64,000 nt of DNA, taken from an alpha proteobacterium BAL199 (GTDB lineage: Bacteria > Pseudomonadota > Alphaproteobacteria > Thalassobaculales > Thalassobaculaceae). Location: assembly GCA_000171835.1 (NCBI GenBank), contig ABHC01000013.1, positions 1-64,000 on the forward strand. The letters run 5' to 3'. A program made the translations under genes and the position numbers. The notes beneath the pieces are model-generated. The model was given only the letters and a program-made list of their open reading frames with translations. It had not been told where the DNA came from and searched no databases. Numbering within the stretch: position 1 is the stretch's first letter; each line of letters opens with the position of its first letter. Below are positions 34,962 through 42,774 of this stretch, piece by piece.

Positions 34962-35426
34962 TCAGCTGAAGGTATCGATGCCCTCGATCGCCGGCAGCAG
35001 CGACGGGTCGATCTGCGTCGGTGCCACGTCCAATGCCGCGTTCATCTGCAGCAGTTCCTCGGCTCGCAGCACACCCTCTTCGTCCTCGACCACGATGTCC
35101 TCGAACACGAAGTGCAGGGCGGCCCCGCTTTCCAGGAACCGGTCGTAGATCCAGCGACGCTTGTCGGAGTCGGTCGGCATCATGAACAAGCTGCACATCA
35201 CGATGCCCTCGATCTCGTCGAGCTTGCGGAGCATCGAGTAGAGCTGCACGAAGCAGTTGTCGAAGAAGTACTCACCAACCGACAGACGGATCTGCGCGCC
35301 CTTGCGGGTGATATAGTCGCGCATCACCAGATTCTGGACGGTCGCGGGCATGCGCATGCCCTTGAACGACTGGTGGGTGACGTAGCCCTGGAGGCCCGAC
35401 CGGGTGCGATTGGCGCCCTCAGCCAT
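34962..35426 (-). CDS. 'sporadic carbohydrate cluster' protein, LIC12192-like
   Basis: 154 aa, overlapping the end of the 2OG-oxygenase gene by 8 bases. It has the look of a small family that I recall as 'sporadic carbohydrate cluster protein, LIC12192 family' (GLQGYVTHQSFKGMRMPATVQNLVMRDY, then EYFFDNCFVQLYSMLRKLDEIEGIVMCSLFMMP and a Leu/Glu-rich end); this comes from memory and was not searched. No catalytic motif is obvious. It is always of interest in clusters with the oxygenase next door. Function unknown. Confidence 0.6.
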   Translation of the reverse strand: MAEGANRTRSGLQGYVTHQSFKGMRMPATVQNLVMRDYITRKGAQIRLSVGEYFFDNCFVQLYSMLRKLDEIEGIVMCSLFMMPTDSDKRRWIYDRFLESGAALHFVFEDIVVEDEEGVLRAEELLQMNAALDVAPTQIDPSLLPAIEGIDTFS

Positions 35427-36243
35427 TGAACCCCTCCGGCGCCTTGAAGTTCATGCCGATCCGGCTGGTCATCTTCGGGGTGACCGGGGTGTAGAACCGG
35501 CCCAGGCACTTCTCGTCGCTGGCGTAGGGCGTGAACAGCCCGGTCAGACGGCAGTTCACCGACCATCGGCTTTCGGGCGTATCGTTGCGCACGTTGCCGT
35601 GCAGCAGGATCGGAGAGAACACCAGGGTTTGCCCGTACTTCACCGGGATCCAGTGGAATTCGTTGCGGTAGGCCTCGAACAGGTCGAACTCCTTGCCGCC
35701 GTCCTTCAAGGTGCTCATCCGGTCGCGCACCGTGCGGTTGATCTCCGGCCGCAGGATGTACATCGCCTTGGTATCGTATACGTCGACCAACGGCGTCCAC
35801 TCGACGACCTCGTAAGGCGTCTCGGCCGACCAGACGTCAGCGTGCACCGCCAGGGTCGAGGTCTCGTCGTTCGGCATCTGGATCGACAGATTGACCCGAT
35901 TCTGCATCGCTAGCTCGTTGCCGACCAGCGCGTCAATCGCCTTGCGCGCCAGCGACAGGTAGGTCGGGCGGCACCAAGCGTGCTTGTTCAGGCCATTGAA
36001 TACATGCAGGCGCAGCGCGTTGATCTCGGCGACCGAGACCCGCTCGTGAATGCCGTTCAGGAACACGCCGTCATCGGCCGGTGGGTCGCATTTCAAATGC
36101 TCGCAAGCCAGCCGGACGATTTCATGGCGGAACGCGTCCAGCGCCGCTCGGTCGTCGACGTCACGCACGACATAGCCATTGGCCATGAAGTCAGCTGCAA
36201 GCGCATCCTCGCCAGGATCGGTGAAGCGGTCGGTCAGGCCCAT
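35419..36243 (-). CDS. 2-oxoglutarate/Fe(II)-dependent oxygenase of the sporadic carbohydrate cluster type
   Basis: 274 aa. Metal ligands are visible as HAD (His134, Asp136) and His215 in ILLHGNVRN, with Arg226 in ESRWSVNCR for 2-oxoglutarate. The rest (MQNRVNLSIQMPNDETSTLAVH; YEVVEWTPLVDVYDTKAMYIL) matches my memory of the 'sporadic carbohydrate cluster 2OG-Fe(II) oxygenase' family. Such an enzyme could hydroxylate or desaturate a sugar of the pathway. First gene of the sugar module; a 106-bp gap separates it from the TPR-glycosyltransferase upstream. Confidence 0.72.
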   Translation of the reverse strand: MGLTDRFTDPGEDALAADFMANGYVVRDVDDRAALDAFRHEIVRLACEHLKCDPPADDGVFLNGIHERVSVAEINALRLHVFNGLNKHAWCRPTYLSLARKAIDALVGNELAMQNRVNLSIQMPNDETSTLAVHADVWSAETPYEVVEWTPLVDVYDTKAMYILRPEINRTVRDRMSTLKDGGKEFDLFEAYRNEFHWIPVKYGQTLVFSPILLHGNVRNDTPESRWSVNCRLTGLFTPYASDEKCLGRFYTPVTPKMTSRIGMNFKAPEGFNG

Positions 36244-36349
36244 GGAACGACTCGTCCGTCAGCGGTTTCGCCAGATCGCTCACCGTCTCTAGCGCGGACG
36301 GCGGCATCGGCCAAGAGCCACTTGCGCCCCCGGCCGTCGTGCGGATGCA

Positions 36350-37807
36350 TCATAGTGTCGCGATTCGCCGGGCGGTCTCGGCGATTACCGCATCCCAAGC
36401 GGTGCCGCGCTGACGCAGGACTGTCAGGCTAGGGTACCACGGGACGGTCTCGCCATCCTCGAACCAGAACCACAGCGGATCGCGCTGCATCAGTACCAAC
36501 CCCGGCACGCCGAGCGCGCCGGCCAGATGGGCATTGATGCCGGAAATCGTGACCACCGCGTCGAGAGCGGCAATCTGGGCCGCCAACTCGTCGAGATTGT
36601 CGCGGATGTCGGCGGCCGGATTATCGAACGGGACCGGTCGCCGCGACGCCGCGACCTCTGCGGTCTCTTCCGGATCCGGATCGTACTGCAGACTGATCCA
36701 AGTCCCCGGTGATGCACGCAACACCGGCGCCAACGCCGCCAACGCAATCGACTTGCGACTGGCGGTGCGCCGATTGCCACTGCGCCACGCCACCCCGATG
36801 TGGGGGGCTGGACCAAGTGCGGCAAACCGCTCCCGCCAATGCGCCACCCGTGCCGGATCGGCAACCAGCGACGCGGCGGAACCCGTCGCCAGCACGGCAT
36901 CGCGCGGCAGGACCCCCGGCAGCCGGGCAGTCGACGATTGCGCAACTGGAGCCGCTTCGGCAATTCGACCATCCGCGGGATCAGCCCGCGGCACCACCGT
37001 CACGCCGGTCAGGGAACGCCCGAACAGCCCGACCAGACGCGGGTCCGCTTCCAGCACGACCGGCGCATTGGCTCGGCGTCCGGCTTCGGCAACCAATGTC
37101 GCAAACAGGACCTCGTCGCCGACCCCGAACTGCCCCCACAACAACAACGGTCCACCCGATACCGGTGCCCCAGTCCACAGCGGTGGATCGAACAAGCGCT
37201 GTCGGGAGTCCGGCTCGGGGTCGAGCCAACGGGCGGCATAGTCGTCAGCCCCGCTCCAGTCCCGTCGACCCAGGCGGATCCAGCCCCGCGACCATCGCGC
37301 TCGGGTATCGCTCGGTTCGAGCCGAAGCGCCCGATCCAGATCGTCCAGAGCGACCGACTTCCGGCCGAGTTCGATCGACGCCATGGCCCGGTTGACCAGG
37401 CACTCCGCGTCGTCGGGTTCCTTCGCCAGAACCCGGTCCAGCAGGGCTACCGCCCCCCGGGCGTCGCCGGCTTCCTGCCGAAGAGCCGCCGCGACCTTCA
37501 AGGTACCCGTGCTAGCATCCGGCAGGATCGCACTGCGCAGGTAGCCGGCATGGTACTCCGATACAGCCCCCATAAGTCCCCAGGCCCCGGCATGGACCGG
37601 ATGCAGCGCCAGACAGCGGCGCAACGCCGGAACAGCACGCGCCGCATCGCCACTGCGGCTTCTCGCAAGTCCGAGGCTGTACCAGGGGCGCGAGTTCTCG
37701 GGTACCACTCCGGCGATCGCCGCGAATGCGTCACCGGCCGCATTCCAGTCGGATGCGGCTATCGCGGCGCGAGCCGCCTGATTGAGACTGTCGAGTTCCT
37801 CGCTCAC
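36350..37807 (-). CDS. TPR-GT9-like glycosyltransferase fusion (copy 1)
   Basis: 485 aa. Residues ~5-190 are TPR repeats (AAIAASDWNAAGDAFAAIAG; PWYSLGLARSRSGDAARAVPALRRCL; CLVNRAMASIELGRKSVALDDLDRAL). The C-terminal part resembles GT9 heptosyltransferases: HIGVAWRSGNRRT, then VVTISGINAHLAGALGVPGL and PWYPSLTVLRQ. Five such fusions lie in this region. Starts with a GTG that overlaps the upstream GT4 gene's stop. Presumably transfers a sugar; the TPR part may dock a protein or lipid acceptor. Confidence 0.8.
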   Translation of the reverse strand: MSEELDSLNQAARAAIAASDWNAAGDAFAAIAGVVPENSRPWYSLGLARSRSGDAARAVPALRRCLALHPVHAGAWGLMGAVSEYHAGYLRSAILPDASTGTLKVAAALRQEAGDARGAVALLDRVLAKEPDDAECLVNRAMASIELGRKSVALDDLDRALRLEPSDTRARWSRGWIRLGRRDWSGADDYAARWLDPEPDSRQRLFDPPLWTGAPVSGGPLLLWGQFGVGDEVLFATLVAEAGRRANAPVVLEADPRLVGLFGRSLTGVTVVPRADPADGRIAEAAPVAQSSTARLPGVLPRDAVLATGSAASLVADPARVAHWRERFAALGPAPHIGVAWRSGNRRTASRKSIALAALAPVLRASPGTWISLQYDPDPEETAEVAASRRPVPFDNPAADIRDNLDELAAQIAALDAVVTISGINAHLAGALGVPGLVLMQRDPLWFWFEDGETVPWYPSLTVLRQRGTAWDAVIAETARRIATL

Positions 37808-39084
37808 GCCGGATCAGGCATCGCGCCGGGAAACCCGTCGGCAACCGCGCTCGACGTGATGCGTGGCAGATTCCCGGTTGCGACCTGCTCGATCAAGGCG
37901 ATCTGTTTGGGCAGACAAACCGTCTCCAGGTCGTAGTTCTGCACGGCGTAGTCACGCGCCGCCGCAGAGTACCGGGATCGCGTTTCCGGGTCGTCCAGCA
38001 AGGTACAGATCCGGTCCACCATGGCCTCGCCGTCAAAGTAGTCGACCAGGGCCCCGGTCTCACCATCACGCATCACTTCACAAACCGGTGGGGTAGACGA
38101 CGCGACCATGCAGCACCCTGTCGACATCGACTCCAGCATCGACCAGGACAGCACGAACGGATACGTCAGATAGGTGTGAACGCGCGAGACCCTAAGCACC
38201 CGCAGATAGTAGTCGTAGGGTACCCGGCCGACGAAATGCACGCGTCGCGGGTCGACCCGCACCTCGGCCAGCATCTTTTCGCGCCAGCTCCTGGCATCCA
38301 CGGGTAGTCCGCCATAGCTCGCGTCATCCCCGCCGACCAGGACGACATGCGCGTTCGGACGACGCTTCAGCAGCGCGGGCAGCGCCCGCATGAACCGATC
38401 AAAACCGCGGTAAGGTTCAAGGTTGCGTGCGATATAGGTGATCACCTCGTCGTCGCGCGACAACACGGTACCGTTCGGCAGCGGGAGGCGCGCTGTCGGG
38501 TCCGGCGCGCACACCGTCGTGCGAATGCCGTCATGGATCACCGACATCCGTGATCGATAAGCTGCGGGTTGCTGCTGCCACTGCCAAACGGTCGGGGTCA
38601 CCGACCAATCAGCCGCCTCCAGGCTCAGCAGAAGATGAGCGTTGCGGGCTCGAGACCGGCAGATGAGGTCGAAATCCGGCTCCTTCGCCATGTCGAAGCC
38701 AACGTCGGAGCCCCGGCCACGATAGTAGTACTCGGCGTAAACCAGCATGGGCGCATTCGGGAACACGTCCTTCAGGAACAACGCCTCGCCCCAACCGGAA
38801 TGCACACAGATCACGTCCGGCGCGAAGCCGGATGCCTTCAGTGCGATCGCTTCACGGACCACCGCCTGACCGTACAACAGATGCTCATCCAGGAATTTGA
38901 CGTAGTGATGTCCGTCGGTCTTGGCTTCGCGACTAAGATCGTACCGGATCTTACGGACACCCGGCATCTCCAGATCCTTGCGGCGGGTCAGAAAGACGAC
39001 CTCGTTCTTCGGATCGCGGGCGTAGTGGGATGCCAAGTGCGCGTATTGCGCCGGCATGTTCTGATGGACGAACAGAATGCGCAC
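37804..39084 (-). CDS. GT4-family glycosyltransferase
   Basis: 426 aa. N-terminal GT-B domain MRILFVHQNMPAQYAHLASHYA; C-terminal domain VITYIARNLEPYRGFDRFMRALPALLKRRPNAHVVLVGGDD, HFVGRVPYDYY and PFVLSWSMLESMSTGCCMVAS. The EX7E motif has lost its first Glu (Tyr instead), which is common in this subset that begins HQNxPxQ. Adds a sugar to a cytosolic glycan precursor. Overlaps the downstream TPR fusion by four bases. Confidence 0.88.
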   Translation of the reverse strand: MRILFVHQNMPAQYAHLASHYARDPKNEVVFLTRRKDLEMPGVRKIRYDLSREAKTDGHHYVKFLDEHLLYGQAVVREAIALKASGFAPDVICVHSGWGEALFLKDVFPNAPMLVYAEYYYRGRGSDVGFDMAKEPDFDLICRSRARNAHLLLSLEAADWSVTPTVWQWQQQPAAYRSRMSVIHDGIRTTVCAPDPTARLPLPNGTVLSRDDEVITYIARNLEPYRGFDRFMRALPALLKRRPNAHVVLVGGDDASYGGLPVDARSWREKMLAEVRVDPRRVHFVGRVPYDYYLRVLRVSRVHTYLTYPFVLSWSMLESMSTGCCMVASSTPPVCEVMRDGETGALVDYFDGEAMVDRICTLLDDPETRSRYSAAARDYAVQNYDLETVCLPKQIALIEQVATGNLPRITSSAVADGFPGAMPDPA

Positions 39085-39125
39085 GGGCAGGTGTCCGATC
39101 GGGCGATTATTCGGCGGCGATCTGT

Positions 39126-40433
39126 TTATCCGCTCGGGTCAAGCGATGCAAACGGTCGCCGCCTGAAGCCCCCGGTGTGGCGTACCGCGAATCCGCGCAG
39201 CTCGGATGCGATCCGGTCGACCACATCCCTCCAATCACCGGAACTCGTTTGCCGGAACAAGCGCATGGTCCGGTACCAGGGAGTCGATTCGCTATCGTAG
39301 CCCCAGCGCCAATCAGCGACCTGCGCCAACAATGTCCACACAGGGACTCCCAGTGCGCCGGCGATATGAGCTACCGATGTGTCGACGGTGATAATCAGGT
39401 CCATCTGGTCAATCATGGCCGCGGTATCGGCAAAGTCGTCGATGTACGGCGCTAGATCCGTAACCCGGCCGTCATTCAGAACCGTCTGCTCGTCATTGGA
39501 CACTTGCAGGCTGTAAAATTCGAGCTGCGGGATGGCAAGGAGAGGAGCGAGTTCATCGAACGAGATTTGCCGCAGCGCGTTCAGAGAATGTTCGGGGCGC
39601 CCAGTCCAGCACAGTCCAACCCGCAGCACGCCGTTGTCCGGGAGACGATGCTGCGGCTCCGCAGGCGTCAAGTAACGCGTCGGAGCGGGCAGAGACTCCC
39701 GATCGATATCGAGACGAGTCGGCAGACTCATCAGCATTTCGACGCCGTCGAATCCGACCGGCGGTTCGGTAGGGCACAATGGGACAGTCGTCGCCACACC
39801 GGAGGCCGAGCGAACCAGGCGTTCAAGATTCTCGTGGCAGGCAACGACCACCTCCACGCCCCGATCGACCAACAGAGGTACGAAGCGAAGAAACTGAACA
39901 GTATCCCCGGCCCCCTGCTCGGTCACGACCAACAGACGCCGTGCTCGATCTGTATACTTGCCATCCCACGCGCGGAGCCCAAGCGCGGCGTAGCTTTTCA
40001 AAGTGATCCGTCGTTCGGGCCGGTGTTCGTATTCAGCGAAACCCTCGCGATAGTCACCGGCCGCCAGCAGGCTCAACCCCAGAGCCGATCGTGCATCCAA
40101 CAATTCCGGCCGACATCGCACCGAGCGTAAGCGGCAGATGAACGCCGCTTCGAATTCTGCGACGTGGCGGCGGGCGGTCCCCAGGTTTGCCCACACCTCC
40201 CCCGCATCGGGCTCCAGCACCAGGGCTCGGCAAAAATGAACAACCGCCTCGCCCGGGTTGTTCAAACGCTGCCGGACCAGACCCGCCTGATTGTGCGGAC
40301 GGGCGTCGTCTGGGCGATGTCGACACAATTCGTCGACCCATCGGACTGCGTTCGACATCTGCCCTTTGGCGACCAAACGCGGCACCAGTTGCAGGCCATC
40401 CTCGTAGTCGATCTCACTGGGTTCGGAGGTCAC
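39126..40433 (-). CDS. TPR-GT9-like glycosyltransferase fusion (copy 2)
   Basis: 435 aa; GTG start overlaps the stop of the upstream GT4 gene. Short TPR block (residues ~10-130: ARPHNQAGLVRQRLNNPGEAVVHFCRAL, GEVWANLGTARRHVAEFEAAF), then GT9-type domain with LLVVTEQGAGDTVQFLRFVPLLV, VGLCWTGRPEHSLNALRQI and IITVDTSVAHIAGALGVPVWTLLA, ending PWYRTMRLFRQTSSGDW. The E-G-D and GLCW positions match the donor site of heptosyltransferase-like enzymes. Confidence 0.82.
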   Translation of the reverse strand: MTSEPSEIDYEDGLQLVPRLVAKGQMSNAVRWVDELCRHRPDDARPHNQAGLVRQRLNNPGEAVVHFCRALVLEPDAGEVWANLGTARRHVAEFEAAFICRLRSVRCRPELLDARSALGLSLLAAGDYREGFAEYEHRPERRITLKSYAALGLRAWDGKYTDRARRLLVVTEQGAGDTVQFLRFVPLLVDRGVEVVVACHENLERLVRSASGVATTVPLCPTEPPVGFDGVEMLMSLPTRLDIDRESLPAPTRYLTPAEPQHRLPDNGVLRVGLCWTGRPEHSLNALRQISFDELAPLLAIPQLEFYSLQVSNDEQTVLNDGRVTDLAPYIDDFADTAAMIDQMDLIITVDTSVAHIAGALGVPVWTLLAQVADWRWGYDSESTPWYRTMRLFRQTSSGDWRDVVDRIASELRGFAVRHTGGFRRRPFASLDPSG

Positions 40434-41404
40434 CTGTCGACCTCCGCCTGCCAGAAAGCGACAAGTTCGCGCTCCATACGCTCCAGCGTGTATTCCGACG
40501 CGGTCGCGTGCGCCGATGCTATCCGCAGGCGACCAGCGTCCGTATCGATCTCGCCGAGCGCCTCGGCCAACCGGTCAGCGCAGCCCACCCAGTCTTCCGG
40601 CTCGCACCAATGCCCATTGTCCGGCGTGGCAAACGACCGTCCACCGTCCCCGGTAAAACCAACGACGATGCAGCCACTGGCCATTGCCTCGATCGGCGGA
40701 AGACCGAAGCCTTCGATACGCCCCAACGCCAGAAAGACGGCGCTCTCACCCAGGATCCGCGCAACCTCGGTTTCCGGTTTGTTCGAGATCTCCACCCACG
40801 GCACATTCGCTAGTTCCGGGTAACGCTGGCGAAAGGTACCTTCGATGAAACGGGCCTCAACCTTCATCTTCCGAGGCATAACCGCGATCTGTCGGCGCTT
40901 TTCCATCGGCTTGAACAACGCGTGATTGATCGCATTGTGAATGACTGGCGCGCGATCCAATCCCATCACACCGGTCAGATAGTCGGAAATCACCTCGCTG
41001 CAGCAGAACACGGTGTCGATACCCGCCTCCGCATAGCTCCTGGTGTGCTGCAACCCGTGGAAAATATAGAAGTGGTTCTGGCAGAAAACGTAACGGCGGA
41101 TCGGGTGCTTGCTGAGTTGCCGGACATAGACGTCCCACGGTTCGGGGATGACGAAGAGATCGTCTGGAAGAATACGGAACTCGGGGACCAGCGATTCGGT
41201 CGGGACATCCTCAGAAAAATGCGAGTCGCGCTGCTCGTCGATCAACAGGATTCGCGCGTCAAATCCGTTCCGCGCCAGCATCGCGACGTGGTGGTGCGCG
41301 ATCCGTACACCACCAAGCGGGTAACCAAAATGCTTCGAGAGATAAAGAATACGGCGCGTACTCCGCACTGGTGTGCGGCCTTCCGCTTGGCCGTGGTCGA
41401 TCAT
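40430..41404 (-). CDS. GT4-like glycosyltransferase
   Basis: 324 aa, short for GT4. ILYLSKHFGYPLGGVRIAHHHVAMLARNGF at the N-terminus is a GT-B acceptor domain, VIHNAINHALF a linker, and ESAVFLALGRIEGFGLPPIEAMASGCIVVGF carries the EX7E motif (EGFGLPPIE). GDGGRSFATPDNGHW ends the donor domain. Overlaps the HlyD gene by four bases (ATGA), tying glycan synthesis to secretion in one transcript. Confidence 0.87.
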   Translation of the reverse strand: MIDHGQAEGRTPVRSTRRILYLSKHFGYPLGGVRIAHHHVAMLARNGFDARILLIDEQRDSHFSEDVPTESLVPEFRILPDDLFVIPEPWDVYVRQLSKHPIRRYVFCQNHFYIFHGLQHTRSYAEAGIDTVFCCSEVISDYLTGVMGLDRAPVIHNAINHALFKPMEKRRQIAVMPRKMKVEARFIEGTFRQRYPELANVPWVEISNKPETEVARILGESAVFLALGRIEGFGLPPIEAMASGCIVVGFTGDGGRSFATPDNGHWCEPEDWVGCADRLAEALGEIDTDAGRLRIASAHATASEYTLERMERELVAFWQAEVDR

Positions 41405-42774
41405 GGTTCCCGCAACGAATCCGAAATACTGCGGGAAAGTGGCTCAATCAAATACGTCAGCAGAGTCTTTTCACCGACACCAATCATCGCCATGGCCGGC
41501 ATGCCCGCCGTCAACGCGGTGTCATGCAGAATATGCTCACGCGACGTTGCATCCAATCTGATGATCGCTCGATAGTACGGCGGAGAACCGTCCGGGTCCT
41601 GGACGGAGTCTGAGGATATGGATTCCAAATACCCTTCGATCGGGTGTGTGAACCGCTGACTGAAGGACGTCATTCGAACCTGAACTTTGGTCACGCCGTT
41701 GTTGAGCGAATCAATGTCCCTTGGCTTGACCTTCACGTAGACGACCAGGTCCTCATCCTCCGGCACGATCTGCATGAGCGGCTCGCGACCGCCAATGACT
41801 TGCCCGATCGTGAAAACATGAAGGTCGATAACGCGCCCCGTTCTCGGCGCCCGAATATCCAGCCGCCTGACTGACGCCGATATCACCGGACGCTGCTCGT
41901 TCAGGTCCTGGAGTCTCGCCCCCACTGCATCGAGTTGCACCGCCACCTCGCGCTGCAGGTCGCGCTCCATCTGGACCACTCGTTGCTCAAACTCAGATAT
42001 CTGCTTCTCGTACTGCGCGATCGAACCATTCAACCGCCCGGTTTGGCCACGAATCGCCGCCTGAGTGCGTTGAAGCGACAAAAGTCGCGGTAGGCGCTCC
42101 AACCCCTTCTCATAGAGCTCACGGACCGAACCCAGCTCCTGTGCAATCAGATCCGCCTGAGTCTGCAGGGCCGACAACTCGACCTTGGTTGCATTGATCT
42201 GGGCTTTTGCCTGATCGACCTGACTAAGCATCAGCTTGACAAGACCGTCGCGAGAAGCCTGGCGCGACCGAAACACCGCGCGCTGCCCATCCACGAGTTC
42301 CGCGATCTCGGGATCCCCCAGTTCGTTCAGCACCTCTTTCGGAAAGTCGATGCTCTCAAGCGCGTCCCGTTCGGCCAGCAATCGGGCCTGCTCCGCCAAC
42401 GCCCCCAGATACCGCCGCCGCAGCGTATTGGACTGCGCCCGATCCCGGGTCGGGTCGAGCCGCAACAAGACCTCTCCCTGCTCAACGCGCTGCCCTTCCC
42501 GGACGTTGATTTCCGCGACGATCCCACCTTCCGGATGCTGAACGATCTTGCGGCTGTTCTCGACCCGCAGTTCGCCCGTTGCCATCACAGAACTTTGCAG
42601 CGGAGCGAATGCCGCAAAGCCACCGAAACCGCCGAAAAACACCAGGACGATCAGGTATCCAATCGTGATGGACGACGCCCAATGAGGACGAGCGTTCTTG
42701 GAGATCTCCTGGTAGGGATCGAAAATATTGACCAGAGCAGGCGTGCTTGCGGGCTGTTGTTCGACGATACTCAT
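41401..42774 (-). CDS. type I secretion periplasmic adaptor (HlyD/PrtE family)
   Basis: 457 aa. A single membrane helix (about residues 37-58, IGYLIVLVFFGGFGGFAAF) follows a cytosolic N-terminus. Then a lipoyl-like half (GELRVENSRKIVQHPEGGIVAEINVREGQRVEQGEVLLRLD), a long coiled coil (residues ~120-290) and the C-terminal beta domain ending AMAMIGVGEKTLLTYLIEPL. It links the ABC protein to a TolC-like channel. No outer-membrane channel gene is in the window. Overlaps the ABC gene by four bases. Confidence 0.93.
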   Translation of the reverse strand: MSIVEQQPASTPALVNIFDPYQEISKNARPHWASSITIGYLIVLVFFGGFGGFAAFAPLQSSVMATGELRVENSRKIVQHPEGGIVAEINVREGQRVEQGEVLLRLDPTRDRAQSNTLRRRYLGALAEQARLLAERDALESIDFPKEVLNELGDPEIAELVDGQRAVFRSRQASRDGLVKLMLSQVDQAKAQINATKVELSALQTQADLIAQELGSVRELYEKGLERLPRLLSLQRTQAAIRGQTGRLNGSIAQYEKQISEFEQRVVQMERDLQREVAVQLDAVGARLQDLNEQRPVISASVRRLDIRAPRTGRVIDLHVFTIGQVIGGREPLMQIVPEDEDLVVYVKVKPRDIDSLNNGVTKVQVRMTSFSQRFTHPIEGYLESISSDSVQDPDGSPPYYRAIIRLDATSREHILHDTALTAGMPAMAMIGVGEKTLLTYLIEPLSRSISDSLREP

